Shown: positions 43,017-51,266 of the stretch, piece by piece
How positions within the stretch are numbered: position 1 is the stretch's first letter
Layout: the number at the start of each line of letters is the position of its first letter
Source of the DNA: Luteipulveratus flavus
GTDB lineage: Bacteria; Actinomycetota; Actinomycetes; Actinomycetales; Dermatophilaceae
NCBI RefSeq assembly: GCF_029439465.1
Contig: NZ_JAROAV010000028.1
Coordinates: forward strand, 186,001-250,000
Length of the DNA: 64,000 bases
Direction: 5' to 3'
The notes under the pieces: model-generated
The model's database searches: none
The model's input: the letters and a program-made list of their open reading frames with translations, nothing else
Told to the model about the DNA's origin: nothing
Translations under genes and position numbers: made by a program

Positions 43017-44184
43017 AGTTCTTGCCCTCACCTCGGTACGTCGGCAGCCGCCCCACGACCTGCCCTTGCTCCAGCAGTACGACCTCGTCGAAACGCTCGC
43101 ACATCTCACCGGCCTTGGCGTGCCGGAACCAGATGAGGTCGCCCAGCTCCATGCTGCGCGCGGCCTCGCCGCGCAGCGGGGTCTGCACCTCGCCGACGCC
43201 TTCCTGCCCGAACGGCCGCAGGCCCTGGGGGAACGCCACGGACGGGACGCGGGACCGGCCGGCGGGACCGCTCGCGGCGTACCCGCCGGCGAAGGCGACC
43301 ACCACGTCGTCCGCGGGCTTGCGCACGACCGGTGAGACGAAGAACGCGGCCGGGTGCAGCCGGGCACCGTCGTACCCGTCGAACAGGGTCGGGGTGAACA
43401 GGCCCGAGCCCGCGGCGAGGTCGGTGACGACCGGGTCGTCGCGCAGCAGGTGCAGGCTGCCGGTGCCGCCGGCGTTGACGAAGTCGAGGGCGCCGTGCCG
43501 GCTCACCGCGGCGACGACCCGGCGACGACGACGGGCGAGATCGGCGAGGGAGGCACGCTTCATCAGCCGCACCGCGCTGCTGGTGTCCTGGACGCCGGCG
43601 ACCTGCGCGTCGTAGAACATCAGACCGGAGAGCTGCAGCCCCTCGGTCGAGGCGACCAGGGCGGCCAGCCGCTCCGCGTCCTCGACGGAGCGGACGCTCG
43701 AGCGGTGCGCACCGATGGACACCGGGCCCACCCGCAGCGAGCAGTCGACGTCGATCGCGACGCGCAGCGGGAACTCCCCCACCGCCGCGGCGACCAGCCG
43801 GACGTGCTCGGGCAGGTCGACCATGAACGCGATCTCGGCGGCGGCCGTCTCGTTCGCGCTGACCGCCGCGAGGGTGGCGCGGTCGACCGTCGGGTAGGCG
43901 ACCACGACGTCGCGCACCCCGTGCTCGACCAGCCACAGCGCCTCGGCCGCGGAGTAGGCCAGCACGCCGGCGAACCCGTCTTGGTATAGGAGGCGCTCGA
44001 TCAGCCCACGGACGCGGATCGACTTGGAGGCGAGACGGATCGGCAGATCGCCGGCCCGCTGCCGCATCTCGCGGGCGTTGGCCAGGAAGGCACCGAGATC
44101 GATCACCGCAGTGGGTGACGCGACACCGGACAGCCCGGCGTGCTGCACCTCCGCGGGCGAAGTTGGTCGCTCGTCCAAGTTCAC
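43009..44184 (-). CDS. Alanine racemase-fold PLP enzyme (D-threonine aldolase / amino-acid deaminase-like)
   Basis: A 391-residue fold-type III PLP enzyme. The cofactor lysine is in LASKSIRVRGLIERLL near the N-terminus. Barrel strands include VAIDVDCSLRVGP and GLMFYDAQVAGVQ, and the beta domain carries NAGGTGSLHLL. Family members cleave or deaminate D-amino acids. It is coupled to the downstream lactone oxidase by an eight-base overlap, an unusual partner. GTG 44184 (VNLDERPTSPAEV) is the best start; upstream reading is GC-rich spacer. Confidence 0.85.
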   Translation of the reverse strand: MNLDERPTSPAEVQHAGLSGVASPTAVIDLGAFLANAREMRQRAGDLPIRLASKSIRVRGLIERLLYQDGFAGVLAYSAAEALWLVEHGVRDVVVAYPTVDRATLAAVSANETAAAEIAFMVDLPEHVRLVAAAVGEFPLRVAIDVDCSLRVGPVSIGAHRSSVRSVEDAERLAALVASTEGLQLSGLMFYDAQVAGVQDTSSAVRLMKRASLADLARRRRRVVAAVSRHGALDFVNAGGTGSLHLLRDDPVVTDLAAGSGLFTPTLFDGYDGARLHPAAFFVSPVVRKPADDVVVAFAGGYAASGPAGRSRVPSVAFPQGLRPFGQEGVGEVQTPLRGEAARSMELGDLIWFRHAKAGEMCERFDEVVLLEQGQVVGRLPTYRGEGKNFG

Positions 44185-44285
44185 CCGGCGAGTGTACGCA
44201 GACGTCCGCTGCTGACGCAGCCCCACCACGCGATCGATGCCCACCCGACATGATCGCGCCGGCGCCACGCGTGAGGCGACGCTAC

Positions 44286-44307
44286 GTCACCGTCCCTTCA
44301 CCGAGCC
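44286..44307 (+). promoter_or_regulatory. Candidate PHO box upstream of phoX
   Basis: Two adjacent 11-bp units, GTCACCGTCCC and TTCACCGAGCC, agree at eight positions and carry the TCACC core with the 11-bp period of actinobacterial PhoP direct repeats. The site lies about 95 bp before the phoX start. A further single unit (GTTCACCCGGC) occurs at 44179-44189. Confidence 0.4.
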
Positions 44308-44401
44308 TTCCTCCATCCTTCGCCGGAACACCCGGGTGGAGGGCTAGACGGTCTCCTAGCGTGCCGGAGGTCCACCTCTCCCGTCATGAAGGACACCCCC
44401 A

Positions 44402-46423
44402 GTGACTACCCCCGACACGCCCGCGCGACGCATCCTCCCGCTGCTGCGCACGGCCCATCCCGGCGGCCGCAGCGCGATGACCTGCCACTACCGCTGCGAC
44501 GACGCCTGCGCCAAGCCCGTCCCGAACACCTCCGAGAACACCTACTTCGGCGACATCGTCCGGGCCGGCATCTCTCGCCGTACCGCGCTGAAGGCCTCCG
44601 GTGTCACGGCCGCGTTCGCCGGCCTGTACGCCGTCGCGGGGACCTCACCCGCCGCCGCCTCGGGACCCACCGGCAAGCCCGGCGCCCGCTCGCCGTACGT
44701 CCACGACTTCGAGGCGACCGCTCCGCAGCCCTTCGCGACCGACGCGGTCGTCACGCCCGAGGGCTTCACCTGGTCGCCGGTGGTTCGCTGGGGCGACCCG
44801 ATCGTGGCCGGTGCGCCGGCGTTCGACTTCGACCACCAGAGCGCAGCGGCGCAGGAGAAGCAGTTCGGCTACAACTGTGACTACGTCGGACTCGTCCGCA
44901 AGGGCTCGCATGACAAGGGCCTGCTGGTGGTGAACAACGAGTACACCAACGAGGAGCTGATGTTCCGGGGTTACACCGGAGCCGCCTCGCTCACGACCGA
45001 GCAGATCAAGATCGTCATGGCCGCGCACGGCATGTCCGTGGTCGAGGTGCACAAGAACGGCCGCGAGTGGAAGGCCCGGATGGGCTCCTCGGCGAACCGC
45101 CGCGTCACCGCCACCACACCGTTCGAGCTCGTCGGCCCGGCTGCCGGCTCGCCGCTGCTGCGCACCAAGGCCGACCCGACCGGTCGCCGTGTCCTCGGCA
45201 CGTTCGGCAACTGCGCCGGCGGCACCACGCCGTGGGGCACCGTGCTCTCCGGCGAGGAGAACTTCAACGGCTACTTCAAGGTCGACGCCGCGCCCGCCGG
45301 CCAGGAGGACGCCTTCAAGCGGTACGGCCTCACCGGCTCCAAGGGCCGCGCGTGGGAGAAGGTCGACCCGCGCTTCGACGGCGCGGTCGAGGCGAACGAA
45401 CCGAACCGGTTCGGCTACATCGTCGAGCTCGACCCCACCGACCCGACCTCCACGCCGCGCAAGCTCACCGCGCTCGGCCGCCTCAAGCACGAGGGCGCCA
45501 CCGTCTCCATCGCCCCCGACCGCCGCGTCGTCGCCGTCATGGGTGACGACGAGCGCTTCGACTACATGTACAAGTTCGTCTCGAAGGCGAAGTACCGCGA
45601 GGGCGACCGTCGGCACAACCTGACCCTTCTGGAGGAGGGCGACCTGTACGTCGCCAGGTTCACCGGCGACGGCTTCCAGGACGGCGTGAGTGACGGCACC
45701 GGTGAGTGGCTGCCGCTCATCGTCGGCGGCGTCTCCAAGGTCGCGGGCATGAGCGTGGAGCAGGTGCTGGTGCACACTCGGCTGGCCGCCGACAAGGTCG
45801 GCCCGACCAAGATGGACCGCCCCGAGGACGTCGAGCTCAACCCGGTCAACGGGCGGGTGTACGCGGCCCTGACGAACAACTCCAACCGCCAGCCGAGCCA
45901 GATCGACGAGGCCAACCCGCGCGCGAGCAACAAGCACGGCCAGGTCATCGAGATCACCGCGACCGGCGGCGACCACACGACGACGACCTTCACCTGGAAG
46001 CTCGTGCTGATCTGCGGCGACCCGAAGGACCCGTCGACCTACTTCGACGGCTTCGACCGTACGCAGGTGAGCCCGATCTCCTGCCCGGACAACCTCGCGT
46101 TCGACTCTCGCGGCAACCTGTGGATCTCCACCGACGGCAACGCTCTCGGCAACGCCGACGCGTTCTTCATGATGCCGCTGGAGGGCCCGGAGCGCGGTCA
46201 CCTCCAGCAGTTCCACACGGTGCCGTACGGCGCGGAGTCCGCCGGCCCGCTCATCGTCGACGACACCACGGTGCTCTGCTCGGTGCAGCACCCGGGCGAG
46301 GTGACCGGCGCCTCACCGGACAAGCCGGTCAGCCGGTTCCCGTACGACGGCACCGGCCAGCCGCGCCCGTCGGTCATCCAGGTGTTCGTGGACAAGCCCG
46401 GCCGGGGTCACGGCCGCGACTGA
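44402..46423 (+). CDS. phoX: PhoX-family (DUF839) alkaline phosphatase, Tat-exported
   Basis: A 673-residue protein. The PhoX opening motif CHYRCDDACAKPVPN is at 28-42. The twin-arginine signal is S58-R-R-T-A-L-K64, followed by a hydrophobic stretch and AAAS cleavage site, an unusually long n-region typical of this group. The propeller follows, with TPEGFTWSP, VNNEYTNEELMF, TPWGTVLSGEENFNGYF and RPEDVELNPVNGRVY. PhoX enzymes are Ca/Fe-dependent phosphomonoesterases released under phosphate starvation. GTG start at 44402 with AAGGA upstream. A strong hairpin follows. Confidence 0.92.
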   Translation: MTTPDTPARRILPLLRTAHPGGRSAMTCHYRCDDACAKPVPNTSENTYFGDIVRAGISRRTALKASGVTAAFAGLYAVAGTSPAAASGPTGKPGARSPYVHDFEATAPQPFATDAVVTPEGFTWSPVVRWGDPIVAGAPAFDFDHQSAAAQEKQFGYNCDYVGLVRKGSHDKGLLVVNNEYTNEELMFRGYTGAASLTTEQIKIVMAAHGMSVVEVHKNGREWKARMGSSANRRVTATTPFELVGPAAGSPLLRTKADPTGRRVLGTFGNCAGGTTPWGTVLSGEENFNGYFKVDAAPAGQEDAFKRYGLTGSKGRAWEKVDPRFDGAVEANEPNRFGYIVELDPTDPTSTPRKLTALGRLKHEGATVSIAPDRRVVAVMGDDERFDYMYKFVSKAKYREGDRRHNLTLLEEGDLYVARFTGDGFQDGVSDGTGEWLPLIVGGVSKVAGMSVEQVLVHTRLAADKVGPTKMDRPEDVELNPVNGRVYAALTNNSNRQPSQIDEANPRASNKHGQVIEITATGGDHTTTTFTWKLVLICGDPKDPSTYFDGFDRTQVSPISCPDNLAFDSRGNLWISTDGNALGNADAFFMMPLEGPERGHLQQFHTVPYGAESAGPLIVDDTTVLCSVQHPGEVTGASPDKPVSRFPYDGTGQPRPSVIQVFVDKPGRGHGRD

Positions 46424-46439
46424 CGCCTGACGTACGACC

Positions 46440-46477
46440 GCGAGCCGCACCCCGGGACCCGTCGGGGTGCGGCTCGC
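46440..46477. terminator. Perfect 15-bp hairpin, bidirectional terminator
   Basis: Arms 46440-46454 and 46463-46477 are fully complementary around an 8-nt loop. It lies between the convergent phoX and Gly/Pro/Gln-rich genes and can serve both. Confidence 0.85.
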
Positions 46478-46494
46478 GCGTCAGCGGCAGCGGG

Positions 46495-46773
46495 TCAGGG
46501 GGCGGCGGCTCCTCCCGGGGCCGCGGCGCCGGGAGCCTGACCCTGCTGGTTCTGGCCCTGCTGCTGTAGCCACGGCGGCTGCTGACCACCGCCCCGCATC
46601 GTGCCGGGTGGGCCACCCGTCCCGCCACCGCCGGACCCCTGCGGCAGCGCGGCCGCCGCGGCGATCGACCCGCCGGAGGCGAGGCTGAGCGCGAGCGCCG
46701 CCGTCACCGCGGTCTTCTTCCCCGACCAGCGGGGCTCACGGATCGCCGGTGCGGTGGGTTGCTGGTCGTCCAT
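46495..46773 (-). CDS. Short exported Gly/Pro/Gln-rich protein of unknown function
   Basis: A 92-residue protein. A basic N-terminal region (REPRWSGKKTA) is followed by a hydrophobic segment (VTAALALSLASGGSIAAAAAL) that is a signal peptide or single anchor. The remainder is low-complexity Gly, Pro and Gln. AGGAGATCC precedes ATG 46773. It is divergent from the glycosyltransferase whose extracytoplasmic loop has similar Gly-rich stretches, so it may work with it. No family known. Confidence 0.6.
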   Translation of the reverse strand: MDDQQPTAPAIREPRWSGKKTAVTAALALSLASGGSIAAAAALPQGSGGGGTGGPPGTMRGGGQQPPWLQQQGQNQQGQAPGAAAPGGAAAP

Positions 46774-46956
46774 CGGATCTCCTCGAGGTTGTTGCACGTT
46801 CGGGCGAACGCCGCTGGTCGGGACTGTGCTCACCTCACCTGTGGCGCTGCTGTGCCCGGCCCATGACCGCGGTACGCGGTGGGCCCGACCCGGCTCACCC
46901 CGGCGCCAAAGGCGCGCCACAGGATCCGCACAGCGCCCGTCGCGAATCTCCTCGCC

Positions 46957-48960
46957 ATGGACACCATGACCTTCACCCCAGGCTCCTCCGCGAGCCGCCG
47001 GCGAGGCACGCCGACCGGGTCCGAGGGCGCAGTCGCCGCCCCCGTCCGGTCACGCGGCCGACGCTGGTGGCGCGGCCCCGACGACGACCCGCGCTGGGCG
47101 CGCCCGGCGCTCCTGGCCCTGCTGCTGGCGACGGCGGCGTTCTACGTCACCAACCTGACGGCCAGCGGGTACGCGAATTCCTTCTACTCCGCCGCCGTGC
47201 AGGCGGGCGGCGACAGCTGGAAGGCGTTCTTCTACGGCAGCTCCGACGCCGCGAGCTCGATCACCGTCGACAAACCACCCGCCTCCCTGTGGCTGATGGC
47301 GTTGTCCGTCCGGGTGCTCGGGCTCAGCTCGTTCGCCATCCTGCTGCCCCAGGTGCTGATGGGGGTCGGCACCGTCGCCGTCGTGTACGCGTCGGTCAAG
47401 CGGTACGCGTCCGCGGCGGCCGGTCTCGTCGCCGGCGCCGTCATGGCGCTCACCCCGGTGGCCGTGCTGATGTTCCGGTTCAACAACCCGGACGCGCTGC
47501 TCACCTTCCTGATGGCCCTCGGCGCCTGGGCGACGATGCGGTCGATCGAGAAGGGCTCGGTCCGGTGGATGGTGCTGGTCGGTGCCTTCATCGGGCTCGG
47601 CTTCCTGACCAAGACGCTGCAGGTCCTGCTGGTCGTACCGTTCTTCGGCATCGCCTACCTCGTCGCCGCGCGGACCTCGTTGCCGCGCAGAGTGATCGGC
47701 GCCCTCGCGGGCGTCGCGGCCATGGTGCTGTCCGCCGGCTGGTGGGTCGCGGTCGTCGAGCTCGTCCCGGCGAGCGCGCGGCCCTACATCGGCGGCAGCC
47801 AGACCAACTCCTTCCTGGAGCTGACGTTCGGGTACAACGGCCTCGGCCGGATCAACGGCAACGAGTCCGGCTCCGTCGGCGGCGGTGGTGGAGGCGGCGG
47901 CTGGGGTCAGACCGGCCTGTTCCGGATGTTCTCCTCCTCGGTGGGCGGTCAGATCAGCTGGCTGATCCCGTCCGCGCTGATCCTGCTGGTCGTCGGCCTG
48001 GTCCTGCGTGGCCGCGCGCCTCGCTCAGACCTGCGCCGCGCCGCGTACCTGGTGTGGGGCGGTTGGCTGGTCGTCACGATGCTGACGTTCTCGTTCATGG
48101 CCGGCATCTTCCACGAGTACTACACCGTGGCCCTGGCCCCGGCGATCGCCGCGCTCGTCGGCCTCGGCGGCTGGGAGGCGTGGCAGCGCCGGGACCGCTC
48201 GGTCGGCTCGGTCACCCTCGCTGCGGCCACGGCAGCGGCCGCGACCTGGAGCTTCATCCTGCTGTCCCGCACGACCGCGTTCGGCCCGCTGCGGATCGGC
48301 GTCCTCGCCGTCGGCATGGCGGCCGCGCTGCTCCTGCTCGCGCTGCGCTGGATGCACCGTCGGGCCGTTCCGCTGGTGCTCGCGGGTGCGCTGGCCGCCG
48401 GACTCGCCGGCCCGGCCGCGTACAGCATCGACACCGTGCAGCAGGCGCACACCGGCTCGATCGTCACCGCGGGTCCGAGCACCGGCGGCATGGGTGGTCC
48501 GGGTGGTGGCGGCGGCGGTCGTCCGCCCGGCGGTACGGGTGGCGCACCTGGTGGGACGACGCAGGCGGGTCCTGCTGGTGGCATGGGCGGTCTGCTGAAC
48601 GCCTCGACCGCCAGCAGCACGGTCGTGCAGGCCCTGCGCAGCGACGCCTCGACCTACACCTGGGTCGCCGCGGCCATCGGTTCGCAGAACGCGGCCGGCC
48701 TCCAGCTGGGCTCCCAGCTGCCGGTGATGGCGATCGGCGGGTTCAACGGCTCCGACCCGAGCCCGACGCTCGCACAGTTCAAGCAGTACGTCGCCGAGGG
48801 CAAGATCCACTACTTCCTCGCCGGCGGCGGCATGGGCGGTGGCATGGGTGGAAGCGGCACCGGAAGCCAGATCAGCAGCTGGGTCCAGCAGAACTTCACG
48901 TCGGTGACGATCGGCGGGCAGACGTTCTACGACCTCACCCAGCCGTCCTCGGGCAGTTGA
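46957..48960 (+). CDS. GT39/ArnT-like membrane glycosyltransferase with Gly-rich extracytoplasmic domains
   Basis: A 667-residue protein with about ten membrane helices. The catalytic first loop is NLTASGYANSFYSAAVQ and ITVDKPPASLWLMAL, where an acidic residue follows the typical pattern of polyprenyl-phosphate-sugar glycosyltransferases (PMT_2). Two unusual glycine-rich segments are present, around residues 305-320 (GSVGGGGGGGGWGQ) and 506-550, and a third (GGGMGGGMGGSG) near the end. The donor would be a lipid-linked sugar made by the GT2 enzyme encoded next. ATG 46957; no clear ribosome binding site. Confidence 0.88.
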   Translation: MDTMTFTPGSSASRRRGTPTGSEGAVAAPVRSRGRRWWRGPDDDPRWARPALLALLLATAAFYVTNLTASGYANSFYSAAVQAGGDSWKAFFYGSSDAASSITVDKPPASLWLMALSVRVLGLSSFAILLPQVLMGVGTVAVVYASVKRYASAAAGLVAGAVMALTPVAVLMFRFNNPDALLTFLMALGAWATMRSIEKGSVRWMVLVGAFIGLGFLTKTLQVLLVVPFFGIAYLVAARTSLPRRVIGALAGVAAMVLSAGWWVAVVELVPASARPYIGGSQTNSFLELTFGYNGLGRINGNESGSVGGGGGGGGWGQTGLFRMFSSSVGGQISWLIPSALILLVVGLVLRGRAPRSDLRRAAYLVWGGWLVVTMLTFSFMAGIFHEYYTVALAPAIAALVGLGGWEAWQRRDRSVGSVTLAAATAAAATWSFILLSRTTAFGPLRIGVLAVGMAAALLLLALRWMHRRAVPLVLAGALAAGLAGPAAYSIDTVQQAHTGSIVTAGPSTGGMGGPGGGGGGRPPGGTGGAPGGTTQAGPAGGMGGLLNASTASSTVVQALRSDASTYTWVAAAIGSQNAAGLQLGSQLPVMAIGGFNGSDPSPTLAQFKQYVAEGKIHYFLAGGGMGGGMGGSGTGSQISSWVQQNFTSVTIGGQTFYDLTQPSSGS

Positions 48961-48989
48961 GCAGCGCTGAGAACCAGGGAGATCCGGAC

Positions 48990-50252
48990 ATGACAACCCT
49001 GCAGAGCCCGACGGCGCCGGTCCCGGCCGGCGCCGTCCGGCCCACCGCCGTGCTGGACGTGGTCGTCCCGGTGTACAACGAGGAGCACGTGCTCGCTGCC
49101 TCCATCACGCGACTGCACACCTACCTGGTCGAGCACCTCGTCTACCCGTTCCGGATCACGGTGGCCGACAACGCCAGCACCGACGGCACTCTGGCGGTGG
49201 CGCACCGGTTGCAGGACGCGCTGCCCGAGGTGGCGGTGGTCGTCCTCCCCGAGAAGGGTCGCGGCCGGGCACTGCGGCAGGTGTGGCTCGCCAGCGACGC
49301 GCCGGTCCTCGCGTACATGGACGTCGACCTGTCGACCGACCTGGCGGCGCTCGGACCACTCATCGCTCCCCTGCTGTCCGGCCACTCCGACCTGGCGATC
49401 GGATCACGGATCGCCCACGGCGCCAACGTCGTTCGGGGTACGCAGCGAGAGGTGATCTCGCGGTGCTACAACCGGGTGCTCCGGCTCGGGCTGGGTGCGC
49501 GGTTCTCCGACGCCCAGTGCGGGTTCAAGGCGATCCGACGGGACGTGGCCCAGGAGCTGCTGCCCCTGGTGGAGGACGACACCTGGTTCTTCGACACCGA
49601 GCTGCTCGTCCTCGCCCAGCGCTGCGGGCTGCGCATCCACGAGGTCCCGGTCGACTGGTACGACGACCCGGACAGCCGCGTCGATGTCCTCCGGACCGCC
49701 AAGGACGACCTGCGTGGCGTGCTGCGGGTACGGCGAGCGCTGCGGTCCGGCGCCCTGCCCGTGGACGACATCGCCGGCCGGCTCGGACGCGGCTCGGTGG
49801 TCCTCGACGGACCCGACGGCCCGGTCGTCCAGGTCGCTCGCTCCGGCTCGCCGCTCGGCGGTCAGCTCGCGCGGTTCGCCGTGGTCGGGGTGCTGAGCAC
49901 CGTGCTGCACCTGGGCCTGTTCGCCCTGCTCGCCACCGGCGGGATCGAGCGGCAGGCGGCGAACCTGCTCGCGCTGCTGGTGGCTACCGTCCTCAACACC
50001 GCGGCCAACCGGTCGTGGACCTTCGGGGTACGGGGCCGGTCCCGCGCGCTGGTGCAGCACGGCCAGGCGTTGCTGATCTTCGCGATCACCTGGTCCACGA
50101 CGGCGCTCGCCCTGGCCGTGCTGAACGCCGTCACCGACGGTGCGGGCACCGGCGTCGCGACGACCGTCGTCGCTGTCGCGAACCTGGTCGCGACGGCGGT
50201 CCGGTTCGCGGCGATGCGGCGGTGGATCTTCCGCGAGCGACCGGCGCTCTGA
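48990..50252 (+). CDS. GT2 polyprenyl-phosphate sugar transferase fused to a GtrA-like membrane domain
   Basis: A 420-residue two-domain protein. Residues about 20-260 are a DPM1/ArnC-type GT2 domain: VVVPVYNEEHVL, VADNASTDGTL, the metal-binding AYMDVDLSTD and DAQCGFKAIRRD. Residues about 290-415 form a four-helix GtrA domain (LARFAVVGVLSTVLHLGLFALL, then AMRRWIF). The first would load a sugar on polyprenyl phosphate, the second would help flip it, and the GT39 enzyme 29 bp upstream would transfer it outside the cell. Acceptor unknown. Confidence 0.92.
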   Translation: MTTLQSPTAPVPAGAVRPTAVLDVVVPVYNEEHVLAASITRLHTYLVEHLVYPFRITVADNASTDGTLAVAHRLQDALPEVAVVVLPEKGRGRALRQVWLASDAPVLAYMDVDLSTDLAALGPLIAPLLSGHSDLAIGSRIAHGANVVRGTQREVISRCYNRVLRLGLGARFSDAQCGFKAIRRDVAQELLPLVEDDTWFFDTELLVLAQRCGLRIHEVPVDWYDDPDSRVDVLRTAKDDLRGVLRVRRALRSGALPVDDIAGRLGRGSVVLDGPDGPVVQVARSGSPLGGQLARFAVVGVLSTVLHLGLFALLATGGIERQAANLLALLVATVLNTAANRSWTFGVRGRSRALVQHGQALLIFAITWSTTALALAVLNAVTDGAGTGVATTVVAVANLVATAVRFAAMRRWIFRERPAL

Positions 50253-50264
50253 ACGCCGGCTGTC

Positions 50265-51266
50265 TCAGGCCGTGCGGCGTGCCACGGCCAGGGGCAGCTG
50301 GCGCAGCGCGTCCTGCGCCGGCCCGTCGCCCAGCGTGGCGATGAGGTCGGCCGCGCGCTGCGCCAGGCCGATGGTGTGCTCGCGGGCCTGCCGGACCGCG
50401 GCGTGCGACCGCAGCAGGTCCAGCGCCTCCGCGTGCAGCGTGTCGTCGGTGAGGTCGGCGCTCAGCAGCTCCTGCAGCCGCGCGTCGGCCGGGTCGTCGG
50501 ACGCGCGGGCGTACAGCACCGGCAGCGTGACCACGCCCTCGCGCAGGTCCGTGCCGGGCATCTTGCCGGACTCGTCCTGCTCGGAGGTGATGTCGAGGAT
50601 GTCGTCGGACAGCTGGAAGACCATGCCGACCAGCTCGCCGTACTCGCGCAGCACCTCGACCGTCGAGTCCGGACAGCCGCCGAACATCGCGCCGTAGCGG
50701 GCCGCGGTCGCGATGAGGACGCCCGTCTTGTCGGCCAGCACCTGCAGGTAGTGCTGCATCGGGTCGGCACCCCGGGGCGCCTGCCGCTCGTCCTGGATCT
50801 GCCCGGCGCACAGCCGGACGAACGTCTGCGCCTGGATCAGCACGGCGTCCGAGCCGAGGCCGGCCACGAGCTCGGAGGCCTTCCCGAACAGCAGGTCACC
50901 GACCAGGATCGCGGTCGAGTTGTCGTACGCGGCGTTGGCGCTGCGGACGCCGCGGCGCACGCTCGCCTCGTCCATGACGTCGTCGTGGTAGAGCGAAGCC
51001 AGGTGCGTCAGCTCCACCCCGGCGGCGGCGTCGACCACCTGGGCGTTGCGGCCCGAGCCCAGCTCGGCGGTCAGCAGGGTCAGCAGCGGACGGAACCGCT
51101 TGCCGCCCGCGTCCACCAGGTGGTGCGACGCACCGGCGATGAACGGGTCGTCGTGGTCGACGACCTCGCGCAGCCGGCGGTCGACCTCACCCAGCCCCTC
51201 GAACAGACGGGCGCTGAGCTCCTCGGACAGCCCGGGCAGGACGGCGAGCGGCGCGGACGTGGTCAT
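50265..51266 (-). CDS. Long-chain polyprenyl diphosphate synthase (menaquinone side chain)
   Basis: A 333-residue trans-prenyltransferase. GGKRFRP at 54-60, first aspartate motif D95-D-V-M-D99 and second D221-D-I-L-D225 are intact. Residue 90, five before the first motif, is Ala, not aromatic, which favours long chains (C35 or more) as for menaquinone. The ATG overlaps the nuoN stop (ATGA), so the enzyme is made with complex I. That links quinone tail supply to the quinone-reducing complex and is a known actinobacterial arrangement. Confidence 0.92.
   Translation of the reverse strand: MTTSAPLAVLPGLSEELSARLFEGLGEVDRRLREVVDHDDPFIAGASHHLVDAGGKRFRPLLTLLTAELGSGRNAQVVDAAAGVELTHLASLYHDDVMDEASVRRGVRSANAAYDNSTAILVGDLLFGKASELVAGLGSDAVLIQAQTFVRLCAGQIQDERQAPRGADPMQHYLQVLADKTGVLIATAARYGAMFGGCPDSTVEVLREYGELVGMVFQLSDDILDITSEQDESGKMPGTDLREGVVTLPVLYARASDDPADARLQELLSADLTDDTLHAEALDLLRSHAAVRQAREHTIGLAQRAADLIATLGDGPAQDALRQLPLAVARRTA

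Noticed and set aside
44179-44189. GTTCACCCGGC as a PHO box
   Set aside because: It matches one repeat unit well but has no adjacent second unit and overlaps the start region of the divergent PLP-enzyme gene.
47880-48870. Tandem GGT/GGC repeats in the glycosyltransferase gene as a CRISPR or minisatellite array
   Set aside because: They encode in-frame glycine-rich loops, have irregular units and no spacers.
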